NCBI GenBank assembly: GCA_900323505.1 | Contig: OOIN01000033.1 | Coordinates: 372,001 to 436,000 of the forward strand | Reading direction: 5' to 3' | Origin: Ustilago trichophora | Taxonomy: Eukaryota > Basidiomycota > Ustilaginomycetes > Ustilaginales > Ustilaginaceae | Length of the DNA: 64,000 bases | In this document: piece by piece, positions 44,697 to 57,012 of the stretch | How positions within the stretch are numbered: position 1 is the first letter of the stretch | Layout of the letters: each line of letters opens with the position of its first letter | Position numbers and translations under genes: made by a program | Notes under the pieces: generated by a model | Database searches by the model: none | Told to the model about the DNA's origin: nothing | The model's input: the letters and a program-made list of their open reading frames with translations, nothing else

Positions 44697-44952
44697 TTTG
44701 CACGAACAACAACAACGACGACGACGACGAAGGACAACGACGAGGATGTTAGGGGAGGGAATGAGATGGTGTTAGTTGAGTGGGGAGGGAGGATCAGGTC
44801 AAGGTCAAGCAGAGAAGCAAAGGCAAAAAGAATTCTCAGCAGCTTTGGATGGGAAATGGCAGCAATCAGAAGAGCCACGACGCAGCACCAAACACACAGC
44901 GCGCGCGCCAACACTCTCAAAAAAAAAAAAGAGGGAAGAAGAAACCACCAAA

Positions 44953-44983
<31 letters not shown>

Positions 44984-46748
44984 GAAATAGAGAAAAGCGC
45001 GAGCCACCTCAATTTCCAAGACAGACTGAGCTGCAAGCCTAAATCGCGACATCGATATGATATCCGTCCACGGCACCCTATTTGGGAATCTCGGTCAAAT
45101 TCGAACACGCACCCACATCCACGCTGAGCCAATTCAAAATTCTCAAGGCAAACAGCACACTATACTGTACTGCGTGGTTTGGAAATTCGGATTATTGGCC
45201 GTTTTGACAGAGAGAGTGCTTCAATCTCGGACTTTGTTCGGCGTGCCATTCCCAACAACACGCGATCCACCGCCAAAGCCCACACGGAAGGATTGCACCG
45301 ACAGCAGCAGCAACAACATCCGACGTGTAAGCAGTCTGTGACATTGGAGTAAAGTTGATCAGGATGCATTCCGACATGGTTGATCCAGCCCGATTGGGTA
45401 TATCTACAATTGCGATAAGATATGCTTGCTTTTCGGAGAGGGCCATGGTGATAGAATAATAGTGACAAGCAGGATCTGTGTGTGTCTGTGTGTGAGTGGG
45501 CGTGTGTCGCCGTCGCTGTCGACCAATTTTATCGATGCCAATATTAGAGAGGGGAAAAAGGGCGACGCGGAAGCAGCCGTCGGTGCTCGTGTGTGGGTGG
45601 GTCTACTGTACTTTGGATTCAAGGTAGTTAGGAACTGTTAAGGCTCGCCATCAGACAGCGTGGAGAAGCAACGAATGTGTTCTTGTGCCAGCCTCGATTC
45701 TGCGAGTAGCGGGAAGCAATCGAGTGAATGGTGTGCTCTCTCGCCTTTAGCGGTGACAGCGGTTGCATCTACCGATCTGTTCCGCACGGACGCTGCAGGC
45801 ACAAACAGCAAAGTCGGGACATCCGCCGTCCGTCTTGGAGCGGCAACTCTCAAACCCAAAGGCGTGTTGGGGTTTCGCGGAAAGATCCCACCCAAAATCA
45901 TTCAATCCTTCCGAATTCTTTTTCTTGTGTGTGTGTGTGTGCATGCAATTTGACCGGCCAAATGCACGGCTCTTTTGAATCGCTTATCGTCTCAGAGCTT
46001 TGTCGGATGGCAACCCGATGCCGATGAAAACTTAATTCATCTCAAGGGTTGGCGGTCTGAGCCCCGATCGATTTGGACTGTATGTAGATGAATCCAGCCA
46101 AAGCGTGCTGCTGCTCTGCTGCCTCTCCTGGAAACGTGTGATGGTCTGATCACAGAGTCAGGCAATTTTGCCATTTTCTCTAGAATCGCCATCTGCTGCC
46201 ACACCCGGAATGTGGTTTTCTCTCCTCTTGAGTGAGTCAAGCAAGCAAATTTCCAGATTTCGCATTCAACTGACACCAAAAGTCTGTCTCTGTCATCTTG
46301 GTCGACATCTTCTAGCTTCCATCACCATCACTACCACCATCCTACTCACGTCACAATACTGCTCTTCAAAAGCAAAAGCAGCAGCATCAGCAGCAGCAGC
46401 AGGACTGATACATTCTACAGGCAGCATAGTACGCACGATCAGCAGCTGCTTTGACCAGCTCTAGCCAGCAACATCGGCAACTTCCGACTCATCGAGCTCA
46501 GTTTGCTCGGCCTCACTCACACAGAAGCCACAGCTCAGCACTCAATCACCTAGCGGATCAGCACCCGACCGTACAGTCACCTCCACCACCAATCATCGGC
46601 TCCTTCCGCTCTTGAACTCGAGCTCGAGCAACCACGCATTCCAAATAGCATTGAGCTGCACTTTGCCAGTGACCACACCACTTGAAACGGCCTCTCTTCC
46701 GCTACTCTACCAAGCCACACAAGACCAACGGCGCTTCTTCCCGTCAAG
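44697..46748. other. Divergent intergenic PDB1 / CKB1
   Basis: 2.05 kb with no gene recognised. An A-rich tract with repeated AAAAAG (about 44917-44990) lies just upstream of PDB1. A GT run is at about 45926-45942. CA/CAG-rich sequence precedes the CKB1 start. Confidence 0.5.
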
Positions 46749-47950
46749 ATGAGTAAGTATCATCGCGACTCAGCCCTCTCAACTGCCAAATCCAACACCA
46801 TACTGACATGATCCCTCGCTATTGCCTCTGCCATCGCAAAACAGTGGACGATCTGACCGAAGCCAGCAGCGACTACGCTGCCAACTCTTGGGTCACCTGG
46901 TTCCTCTCCACAAAGGGCAACGAGTACTTTTGCGAGGTCGACGAAGACTACATTCTCGATCGCTTCAACCTCACAGGCCTCAATGCAGAGGTTCAACACT
47001 ATCCACAGGCCCTCGACCTCATCACCGACTCTTTGGAGGACGACCTCTCCGATTCGATCCGCGATTCGGTAGAAGCACAGGCAAAGTTGCTCTACGGTCT
47101 CGTTCATGCTCGTTACATTATCACCACACGTGGATTGGCAAAGATGCTCGAAAAGTACAAGCGCGCCGACTTTGGCCGATGTCCTCGGGTCCTCTGCTAC
47201 CAACAACCTTTGCTTCCCGTAGGTCTTAGCGACAACCCGTTCCAAAAAGCAGTCAAGCTCTTCTGCCCACGATGCGAGGATATCTATTCCCCCAAAAGCA
47301 GCCGACACGGTACCATTGATGGCGCCTTTTTTGGCTCCACTTTCCCTCACATGCTCTTTATGGTCTATCCCAACGTCTTGCCCTCCAAATCGCCAACTTC
47401 GCAATCGCCCTTCTTGCTCAGTGGATCCTCCCAACACCGTTCCGACGCTCGCGCACATGCAGAGCAGGCCGATGTAGACGATTCCATCATGTCCATCCCC
47501 GGTGCAGGCAACGGTTCGGCTCTTCCAGGCACAGCGGGGTCCTCCTCCTCCGCGGTCGCTGCTGCAGCAGGAAGTGCCCCCGCCAACTCTACAGCCGCTG
47601 CCGCAGCCAAAGTCGAGCGATACCGACCACGCATCTTTGGTTTCCCCGTTCACGAAACGAGCAAACTTCAGAAATGGCAGGACAAGATGCGCGACCAGCA
47701 AATCGAGCGGCTAGAAAAAGTCGAAGCTGCTGGAGGCATCGCGACCCCTGGAGCCGCCGCCTTTTTCCGCAAAGCAGCCCCCGTCACCACTACCACCACC
47801 ACCGCAGAAGCCACATCAACAACCACACCAGCACAGGCACAGGCACAAGCCGCACAGATTTCGGCCGCAGCTTCATCACAATCCGCAGCAGCAGCGACAA
47901 CGACCAGCACACCATTGCAATCGGCTCCTTCGGCCAGCGCGCGATCCTAG
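46749..47950 (+). CDS. CKB1: Casein kinase 2 regulatory subunit beta
   Basis: Two exons: 46749-46752 (only ATGA) and 46845-47950; joined they give 369 aa starting [10 protein letters not shown]. The family signature is complete: [20 protein letters not shown] near the N terminus, the DLEPDE-like acidic segment, then the zinc ribbon CPRVLC...CPRC (about residues 138-175), which mediates beta-beta dimerisation, and [17 protein letters not shown]. Regulatory beta dimers tune the substrate choice of the CK2 alpha kinase. A long Ala/Ser/Thr/Gln-rich tail (about 200-369) with a conserved [15 protein letters not shown] island follows; human CK2-beta is 215 residues, so about 150 are extra. The first coding exon is only four bases long; donor GTAAGT and acceptor AACAG are good and the phase fits. 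An in-frame ATG at 46808 lies in the intron and would give a different N terminus. Confidence 0.94.
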
Positions 47951-48410
47951 TAGATTTGTCTCTTTATTGCACTCTTGTACACTCTGTCAGCTCTTCTCTC
48001 GCGCGCATCGCTCGTCTAGGCATTGCCAGCAATGGACTTGTTTGCGCCTATATACCATGACCTCTACTCTTTCGTTTTCGCCTGACAGACCTCTGTTGTG
48101 TGTCGCTCTTGACACACGCTAACAGGACTGCCGTCGCACGCCATAGTTTTGCACGAACGCCACGAACGCCAGCGCAGGCATTTGAAACCATGCAGACACA
48201 CTTTGGCACCAGCGGCAAGAGGAGCCTTCTGAGCAACTGAATCAACAGATAAAAATGATGCATTTCCAATAAAGTTACGACAATAAGTTACGACAATGAA
48301 CAACCGCCTCTCTATTTGCTCCCTCTCTTCCTTTTTAGTCGAATGACGCATCTAATCTACTGTATCTTGATTCTATATCGTATCTCAAACCGAGCAGTTC
48401 TCAGGTCACC
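47951..48410. other. Convergent intergenic CKB1 / PNP
   Basis: 3' flanks of two converging genes; nothing else seen. Confidence 0.5.
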
Positions 48411-49502
48411 TTAGAGCTGGGTGGAAGCGACTACTTCAGCAACGAGTTTCCTCATATCCTCTGCTCGTGCTGCACCGGCCTCTAGGACCTCTTCGTGATT
48501 GGCCGCCTCACCGATGTCCTGTTTCAGCGTCCTCTTTACTGCGTCTTCGACGCGTTCTCCGCCGTTCTTTTCCTCCTCGAGCGCCTTCTTAAAGTCAAAG
48601 TAAGGCTTTAGTACGACCTTGTTGGTGATCAGACTGATCGCCAAAACCTTCATACCCGCATGAGCGGCAGCGATGACTTCGGGAACTGTGGACATTCCCA
48701 CGGCATCCGCTCCTACAGTTTTCAAAAACCTAGCGTCTGCCCTGGATTCGTAACTCGGACCCAACACATAAGCGTAAGTTCCACTTGCTAGCGATTCGCT
48801 AAGGCCCAGTTTCTCGGCTGCTTTATACAGCGCCATTCTCAACTCCAAATCGTAGGCGTTGGACAGAGGCGGGAATCGCGGACCCAGAGCGTTCAGATTC
48901 GATCCGATTAATGGGTTCATACTCGTCAAGGTGGGCAGAGAGAGATGATCGTGAATGGCCATAATGGTTCCAACTTGAAAGTCGTCGTGAAGGCCACCGG
49001 CAGCGTTGGTTACGATGAGGGATTGGACGCCGAGAAGTTTCATAACTCGTGTGGGGAATACGCAAGATGCAGCAGAGTGACCTTCGTAAGTGTGGAATCG
49101 TCCGAGACATGCAACGACGGGGACGTTGGAGAGGAGGCCAAAGGCGAGCGAGGATTTGTGGCCTTCGACAGTTGATTCTGAGAATCCGGGGATGGAAGTG
49201 TAGGGTACGTGAATGGGGTTGGTGAGGGATGAGGCTAGGCCCGAGAGTCCAGATCCGCTGTTTACGTACCACGCATCAGAGAGATACAAAGAGATGCTGG
49301 TCAGTGACAAAAGAGCTCCTCGAAGAAGAAAAAGAAGAAGAGCAAGAAAGTGGTCTATGGGGAGGAAAAGGGGGTGGGCTTACCAGATGATCCCCCATTT
49401 GGGAGAAGCAAGTTCAGCAGGTACGACGGAACGAATTGCATCGACTGCCTGTTTGAATTGCTGTGGCAGAGCCTCGAGGTCGACAGCGCTGTTGTTCGTC
49501 AT
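48411..49502 (-). CDS. PNP1: Purine nucleoside phosphorylase
   Basis: Two exons: 49384-49502 and 48411-49257, joined through TG|C, giving 321 aa. Exon 1 encodes MTNNSAVDLEALPQQFKQAV and ends in PKWGIIC, which continues into GSGLSGLASSL, the phosphate-binding loop of the trimeric PNP family. Further marks are GRFHTYEGHSA, LIVTNAAGGL, YVLGPSYESRADAR and the base/ribose pocket VGMSTVPEVIAA. It phosphorolyses inosine and guanosine to base and ribose 1-phosphate in purine salvage. The length is slightly above the usual 290. The second-exon ORF alone could start earlier but would replace the conserved N-terminal segment with unrelated sequence. Confidence 0.94.
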
Positions 49503-50292
49503 TGTTCCAATAATCAAGGTTTGGTCTATGTTGGTCTATAAGCGTGTACGGGGTAGTGATGAGGGGGGATGAAAAGGTGTTGGTGTTGGGCTTTTGACCT
49601 TTTGATTTTGTTGTCTTGGCTTTAGTCTCCGTCAAAGCACGGACGGATGGTCGGATTTCGTAGTGGAGGAGAAGCACCACCGCCAAGACACTGAAGAGCA
49701 AACACACAGGCACAGGAACACGCACACACATAACAAATGAGATAAGGAAGAAAAAAAGGGGAAAAAAAAAAAAAAAGTTCCACCAAATACCGCCTCACAA
49801 CTTCACTCCCCCCCAGATCCGCACCCTTGCTATTATGCTGGAAGACATCCTGGTCGGATGGTCGGCTGTTGAAACACATTCACCCCACACATACACCTCA
49901 TATCTCATGTGCATACCGGAAGAGTTGAAGCCATCTGGGGCACAAAAAAAAAAAAAAAACAAAAAAAAAAACGAAGAAAACCCGCGATCGACGGTCCGAT
50001 ATACAGTGTAAATAAGACTTCGGCCTTCTCCGAAAGGCGCATTTTTCTGGTCCAACGCAACGGAGCCCCGAAAAAAAAAAAAGGGCTCGGAAAGAGGGTC
50101 ATGCTTTTGGCTTCCAGCCGGGTTGTGTTCCATGGGAAGGCTTTCTCACGGCGAGACCAATGCCTCACAGATTCACGGTCAGGGTGCACTTGCTCGGCCT
50201 TCATACAATTACGGGGCACGATGCAATTTGTGCTTAGATCTAGATAAAGTTAGCAAGGAATCTAGAGAGATGATCTACCGGAACATGCGAAT
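49503..50292. other. Intergenic PNP / F-box-like gene
   Basis: Upstream region of PNP. Contains several A-tracts (about 49750-49776, 49944-49972, 50071-50083). No gene recognised. Confidence 0.5.
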
Positions 50293-51723
50293 TTATGGCA
50301 CGTCCAAACCGCTCCCCTCGTCGTCGGAAGAAAGCATATCTGCGGCCTCTATAGCATCTGCTACTCTCTGCTGATGTAAGCGGTTCTGTCGAGCATGACT
50401 TGCTGTTCTGCTCATGGTGACCGATGTTGTCGTGGCCGTTGCACTGCTTGACGAAGGATGACTGTCTGCAAGTTGGAAGGATTCCACCCAGAAATCCAGC
50501 TCTCCCCCCTCGTCTTCGCCGTCAAACCACTGGATTCCTTGCTGAGAACGACCCATCATCCAGGCGCTCACCTCGCACGGATGAACACGTAGCCTACTAG
50601 CTGCTACCTCTTCTTGCTCTTCCTCTTCTTCTTCCATTGATGAGGATCTGCGGAGAGCGGTGACGAGTTCAACACGGCACAGTGTAGAGGAACCGAGGCG
50701 TGGATAGCGAAGATTTCGCATCCAGTGACGATACTTTTCTGTATATCCGACATAGTCGCGCTCCGCGTGTCCTACTAGAAGCAGCAGTTCGAGTGTGGGA
50801 TGCAGATCGATGAGGGTCTGAAGAGGATTGACATCCAGGTCTTGGCTTGAAGATTGGGTGGCGGAGGCGACGATCATGGGCACCACTAAAGCGAGCTTCT
50901 TTAACGCCGGTAAAGAGGACAACATCCTCGCTGTGTCTGGGGTGATCCTGAATCTCGGACCGTGCAATTGAAGGTGTGTGAGATTCGTCCACCGGTTCGG
51001 AAGCCAGAAGTCCTTGTCGAGGTCTGCACCGTAGTGACCCATTAGACAGCTAAATTCGTGCAGCTGTGGTGAGATGGATGTGAGCGCTCGTGACAGGCCT
51101 CGAGGAACGGCTTCGATATGTAACGTTTGGAGCGAAGTACAGTGGGAAAGAACGAGACGGATGAAGGGCACGAGATGCTTCTCAAAATGCACCTGGGCTT
51201 GGGAGGCGTCGAACAGTGCTGGTCCGTATCCGTGGGAGAAGGACGAGAGGCTACGTGCACGTAGAGTCAAAGTGGAAACGCGAGATCGAGCCAGATCGCG
51301 AATGCCAAGTCGATCTTTGTCGAGGGAGATGGCGAATGCTCGAATGTGGTGCATGCCGTACAGGCGGAGGTTGGGAAGTAGGAAGATGGATAGTACGGCG
51401 CGATGACTCGCTCTGTTTACTCTCGCCAGTTCGAGCAGCTGTGCGGTGGAGGTAGAAGCGACTTGGAGGGAGATGTCTTGGGCAGCGAGGAGGATGACGT
51501 GGACGATGAGTTCGAGTGGTAGACGAGGGTTGCCGATTGTCGAATCTTGGGGCACAGGAGGAAGAAGAATGGAAGCATCGCTGCCGCCACCGATCGTCTC
51601 GATATGTTGCTGCGTATAGATCGCTGTTCTCCTGCGCGGCTTTGGTGGCGGTACGGAGTGGGACCAGGATGAACCGAGCCGCGCAAACGACCAGAGGGAG
51701 TCCGACAAGGTCATATTGTGCAA
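50293..51723 (-). CDS. F-box-like protein of unknown function
   Basis: A 476-aa intronless ORF. Near residues 65-110 a segment LPLELIVHVILLAAQDISLQ followed by LARVNRASHRAVLSIFLLPN resembles an F-box, the Skp1-binding motif of SCF ubiquitin ligases. The rest has Leu-rich stretches (LVLSHCTSLQTLHIEAV, LTHLQLHGPRF, LSSLPALKKLALVVP) that suggest leucine-rich repeats for target binding, as in many fungal F-box proteins. A Glu run (about 358-367) and a Ser/Thr tail follow. This layout is common in basidiomycetes. Substrate unknown. The F-box call is by pattern only. Confidence 0.65.
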   Translation of the reverse strand: MHNMTLSDSLWSFARLGSSWSHSVPPPKPRRRTAIYTQQHIETIGGGSDASILLPPVPQDSTIGNPRLPLELIVHVILLAAQDISLQVASTSTAQLLELARVNRASHRAVLSIFLLPNLRLYGMHHIRAFAISLDKDRLGIRDLARSRVSTLTLRARSLSSFSHGYGPALFDASQAQVHFEKHLVPFIRLVLSHCTSLQTLHIEAVPRGLSRALTSISPQLHEFSCLMGHYGADLDKDFWLPNRWTNLTHLQLHGPRFRITPDTARMLSSLPALKKLALVVPMIVASATQSSSQDLDVNPLQTLIDLHPTLELLLLVGHAERDYVGYTEKYRHWMRNLRYPRLGSSTLCRVELVTALRRSSSMEEEEEEQEEVAASRLRVHPCEVSAWMMGRSQQGIQWFDGEDEGGELDFWVESFQLADSHPSSSSATATTTSVTMSRTASHARQNRLHQQRVADAIEAADMLSSDDEGSGLDVP

Positions 51724-52306
51724 GGTGAGATCATCGAGGAAAGCGAGCTAAGAACGCCAGGGATGCGCTCCTGACCGGTGTGTATAGCTGTTGCAACAAG
51801 CAGGATGCTTGAACGGAGGAAGCGAATGTAGTGCCTGAGGGAGAAGTGGATTCGAGCCAAAGTGTACGATGGATGTGCGTTGGATGTGCGTTGAATGGGG
51901 TGGTCCTGCTGGATGATGGTGGAAGTGAAGCAAGATGAAAATGAAGCTGCTCGTGATCATAGACAGCGACAAAGTGTCTACGTGGAGGTTTTTCCATCGC
52001 CTTGCTTCCGCCAAGACTTGAGATTACGCCATCTCGGCACTTGACTTGATCAAACTTTCATCACATTTTGCACACAGTCACACTTTACGTTAGCACAGGT
52101 GGATAGGAAACAATGGATAGGCAGATGGGCGATGCGAAAGACATGCAGAACTCAAGTGGGAACAAGACATGGGATGGAAAGGAGAGTGTGCGGCCTGTTG
52201 GGATATAGGAAATCTTGTATCGCTCAAGGCGTATAGACTTCTGGGGCTAAGACCGACCGATGGAAGGACGGAAAGAGGGAAGGTGACAGGGAAAAGGTAG
52301 CGCGGA
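51724..52306. other. Intergenic
   Basis: Upstream region of the F-box-like gene and 3' flank of the G gamma gene. Nothing else seen. Confidence 0.5.
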
Positions 52307-52715
52307 TTACATGGCAACACAGTTGCAGCCTCCGCCAGCGGGGGCGTAAGGGTCCTCGCCCTTGCTGACGGGGCCCCAGACGGATGGGACGAGGTAGTCG
52401 CGAGTGCTCTTGCAGTAGTTGATCAGGCTGTCGAGCGCACAGAGGCGAGAGAAGTGAAAGTATAGCAATGAGTCAACGAGTCGCTCCTTTGGCACAAGGC
52501 ACATATGCAGCAACGGTCCAGGACCTCGTGGTAGGATAGATGCCAGTTGCGAAGGAATCCTGCCGCTAGCTTTTGACAGGAAAGACTTACCTCTGACTGG
52601 CCTCCGAGACACGAATACGGGGACGATCGAGATCCTCTTTCAGGCGTTGATTGTGCTCTGTGAGTCTACGAAGCTTGAGCTCGGACATGGACTGTTTGTG
52701 GGGCTTGACGTTCAT
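52307..52715 (-). CDS. Heterotrimeric G-protein gamma subunit
   Basis: Two exons: 52591-52715 and 52307-52427, joined through AG|C, giving 81 aa. Exon 1 reads [20 protein letters not shown] and continues with a helical [19 protein letters not shown]; exon 2 gives [20 protein letters not shown] and ends GGCNCVAM. The N-terminal coiled coil binds G beta; the CVAM tail is a CaaX box for farnesylation, with a nearby Cys that could be palmitoylated. This is the typical fungal G gamma layout, part of the beta-gamma dimer that signals in pheromone and nutrient response. It is easily missed because it is small and spliced; the longer intron-reading ORF at 52307-52612 is an artefact. Confidence 0.92.
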
Positions 52716-54885
52716 CGTGGCGGTGTATGCTTTTCAGGCGATGGAAACGAGTGCAGTGGTGGTCAAATGCTGCTATTCTCGAGTTTGAAAATGACAGAGC
52801 GTAAATGCGGTCCTTTGCGATGGATATGAGTCGAGTCGGATGCGATGCTGGTGATGGTGACGGTGATGAGGAGGGAGTGATGATGGAGTGATAGGCCCGA
52901 CAGCGACAAAAGGGTCCAAGTGCAGATGAGCGCGCGAGAGAGAGGAGAGAGAGAGATTTCTCCGCATTGCGAGTGCGCGTGCCATTCGCTCGCTCACTCG
53001 TTCACTCGGCCGTCTAGAATTTTAAGCTTAATTTCTCGCCGAGAAATTGAAAGTGTCGAAGAATGCACCGCTCAATCCACCGCACATTGATCAGATCCTG
53101 CTCAGATTGCTGGTGCTGCTGATGCTTCTGATGCTGCTCATGCTGGCTGGCGATGAATCAAAATCAAATCAGATCTTTGAGAGGGGGCAAAAAAAAAAGG
53201 AGATTTTCCCAAGGCTCTGCAGCGATAAGCAAGCTTTGAACGCATTCACGCCAAATCACAAAGCGTCGAGTCAACCTCTCTCATGCAAGACAACTCGGCT
53301 TGCAGATTTCAGAAGAAAGCTCCACATTCACGCTTTCTTGTGCGACGATCCAAGCGATCAACATCAGGATCCAGCAATCCTACCTCCATCATACCACCAC
53401 CATCATCATTCGTCATTTTGGTTCTACGGACGACAATCGCATCGCAACCGACACACACACGACCATCCTTTTGTTTGTTTCTGATCCAATCGTGCTCGTA
53501 AGCACCGACTTTTTGTCACGGTACGTTTTCTCTAGCCACCTTGAAGCTTTTGCAGGCTCGATCGGTCAGATGACTTTCTTGGCAGAGATCAGCTTGGATG
53601 TTTGGGGATCAAGCGTTAGCCTGAAAAATACCAGCATCGAGGCGTGGCACGGCAGTTGAGCTCATCGGAAGAGCCGTTGCGATGCCATCGAAAAGCGGAT
53701 CTTGCTCTCCAAATAGCAGTTGCAACCATGGCAGAACATCGACTGACAATAGTACTTTCACTCTCTTTGCTTCTCTAACTGCATCTCGAATCTGATCCTC
53801 TTCTCTATCGTTCGGACACGCACAATCATCGCCTTCGGATCCACCGATCTTTGGTCCAACGCACACACACATCGATCGCTTCCACGCCATCGGCTCATCC
53901 GTCCTTGAATCATTGCCCGTCGTCTCGTTTCGGTCATGCTGTTGACGTCTTCTCGATCGATCGTTTTTGACACCCACGATATGATCACTGACTTTTCCAA
54001 CCCATGCGATCCGATCATATGACGGCTCGTGCGGCCTTCCATTCTGGGTCCATTTTCGACGCTCTAACATTTTTCACTCTTGTCCCGCTTTTCTTCTTGA
54101 TGCTGATCTGGCTTCGCTTCGTCAAACTCGCTTTTGCCCGGCCGCGGCCTGCACGCGTCTCTCTCTCTCTCTCTCTTCTCTTGACCTCGCCACGTTTCGA
54201 ACCCCCTTTTTGGTGTTTCTTCTTGATGTTTGCTTTTGCCGTGGCTTTTCGCTTTTTTCGCCCTTTTCTCTCTTGGGTATCCCCGCGACCTCCGGACGCG
54301 CTTTGCTGCCTTGCTCGTTTATCTTTCTTTTTCGTTTTTTTCTTCGGACGGCTCTTTCCGCGCGGTCTTATTGGACGATGCCACGGTTGGATGCTTCTTT
54401 GTTCGACCATGGCTTTGCTCCTCGCTGCTCACATTGCCGCTTGCCACTGACCCCAAATAAACCCAATGGACCGCGCACTACACCTTTTCCTTTGCTCACA
54501 ACGGTTCGCCGTATCTTGGCTCTCCCCCGCGCTTGCCACTTGCTCCTGGTCTTGTTGCCGACCTCGTTTGTTCGGCCTCCAACCCTCCGTTTTTGGCTTC
54601 TTGTCATCCTTCTCCGCTTGATTCCTGCTTTGCACAATCCCTCGTCGGCCAATCCGCTTTGATCCTTTATCCCCCACATACACGCTCCTCTGCGCTTGCT
54701 CCGATTTCATCCATACTGCGACCTCATCCCTTGTTCCCTCTCCCTCCGAACTCCCGTACCGTTCGCCGGTCCGTCCTCGATTCTTAAAACTCTCTTCACC
54801 TCGTCTTTCTCTCCACTTTCCTCGTCATCCCTTCTTCCTTTCCCCACCATCCTCTTTTTTCATCTGTCCTACCTACCCCGAGTAG
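52716..54885. other. Divergent intergenic, G gamma / IDP1
   Basis: 2.2 kb without a recognisable gene. It is strongly pyrimidine-rich on the plus strand from about 54100 to the IDP1 start, as expected of a leader. Several basic ORFs here have no family similarity. Confidence 0.5.
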
Positions 54886-56981
54886 ATGTCTACGGCTCGT
54901 CTTAGCACCAGCGCTTCCACTCGAGTCCTTCTTTCTTCTGCCCGCTCTTACTCGACTCTCTCCTCTCGAGTCGCCCGCAGCACCAACACTCGCTCCAGCC
55001 TTCAGAACGCCTCTTCGCTTCTCACCGCCAACCGCACCAACAACTTCGCCTCTTCGCCTCACTTTGGTGTCAACACCCGTCTTTTCTCCACCACAATGAC
55101 TAACCCTGGTAAGTGCAAAGTGCGCTTTCGTCGTCTCTCCCCGTTCTTCTCTCTACTCTCTTGTCCACGCTCCACAACACGGGCGGCACCGTCCTTCTGG
55201 CTGCTCCTGCTCGCCGCAATCGCACAGAGCTAGTCGCGACAACAAGTTTCTTCAGCTGACTCGCAGAAGCCAGACAGTCTTGGCTTGGACGACAGCTTGC
55301 CGGCAGCAACCGCAACGGTTCTTCCATATCTGCGTATATGTGAATCGCCTCTCATGGACGCTTCAGTGCAGACCATGATGGTGTCATCCTGTTTGCAAAG
55401 GCAGCTGGGCGATGCTTTGTGGGGCTCCTCCTTCGTCAAGCACTGATCGTCAAGGCGATGGCCTCCTCGCGGCAGCTCGTACGATTACGATGCCGGCCAG
55501 TCTCCCCACTGCCTCTCTTTTGGCTTGTGCGAGCAGGAATTTGTGCGCGAACCGCGTACAACGAGAGGGCTTGGGCTTGGAATGTCTCACTCAGCCATCC
55601 AGCCCACGCTCGGTTTCGTCAGCGAGCGAATGGCGATATAGAGCCAGGGTCTTGCGAGGCTGTCCAAAACCCCACGCTCTATTTCTGCTTATTTGGTGCT
55701 TTTTGATTGTCTTTGCTTGGCGCCTTTTTTTGGGCCTGTTGGATTTAAATTTGGTCCATTCCGATTTTAAGAGAAAATAACCTCGGCTTTGCATTGCACT
55801 CCGGCGCGAAGAGATGCCGGATGTTACGGCTCAAGTCGCATTCTTCGAGAGCATTTTTGGCCGGTTACACAGGGCAGACTGCATATGTAACAAGCATGCT
55901 TCCACTCCAACATTGCCTTCCCTGCCTCCCCCCCCCCCCTCCCCTCCCCTCCGCCTTGTCTCTTTTTCCTCTTCTTCCTTTTCGCTGTTCGTTCCGACAC
56001 TGACCATTTTTCACTCTCGACATCTTTTTGCATCACCCAATCCTGATTCTATCCCGTCATGCCGTCCCTCGTTCGTCCACGCGGTTCCAACCCACCAGCC
56101 AAGATCAAGGTCGCCAACCCCGTCGTTGAGCTCGACGGTGATGAGATGACTCGCATCATCTGGCACAAGATCCGTGAGGACCTCATCCTCCCCTTCTTGG
56201 ACATTGACCTCAAGTACTACGATCTCGGCATGGAGCACCGTGATGCCACCGACGACAAGGTCACCGTCGAGGCCGCCGAGGCCATCAAAAAGTACAAGGT
56301 CGGTGTCAAGTGCGCCACCATCACCCCCGACGAGGCTCGTGTCAAGGAGTTTGGCCTCAAGAAGATGTGGCTCTCGCCCAACGGCACCATCCGCAACATC
56401 CTCGGCGGTACCGTCTTCCGTGCCCCCATCGTTCTCGACGACCTGCCTCGCCCCGTCCCCGGATGGACCAAGCCCATCGTCATTGGCCGTCACGCTTTCG
56501 GTGACCAGTACCGTTGCCAGAACTTTGCCGTCGACAAGGCCGGCAAGTTCACCATGGAGTTCACCCCCGCCGACGGCTCAGAGGCTCAGAAGTGGGAGGT
56601 CTTCAACTACCCCGAGGGCGGAGGATCCGGTCTCGCCATGTACAACACCACCGAGTCCATCACCGGCTTTGCTCACTCTTGTTTCAAGATGGCCCTCGAG
56701 AAGAAGATCCCAATGTACTTGGCCACCAAAAACACCATCCTCAAGGCCTACGACGGCCGTTTCAAGGACGTCTTCCAACATCTCTACGACACCATCTACG
56801 AGAAAGAGTTCCAAAAAGTCGGCACCGAATATTCTCATCGGTTGATTGATGATTTAGTTGCAACTATGATCAAGAGTGATGGCGGTTTCTTGATGGCGTT
56901 GAAAAACTATGATGGTTAGTCGAGAATAGGCGACGTTGACGAGAAAGAGAGAGAGAGAGAGAGAGCGAGCATCGCTGACAC

Positions 56982-57012
<31 letters not shown>

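Noticed and set aside
54004..54662. Overlapping basic/hydrophobic ORFs before IDP1
   Set aside because: Pyrimidine-rich leader sequence gives Phe/Leu/Ser runs; no domain or conserved motif.
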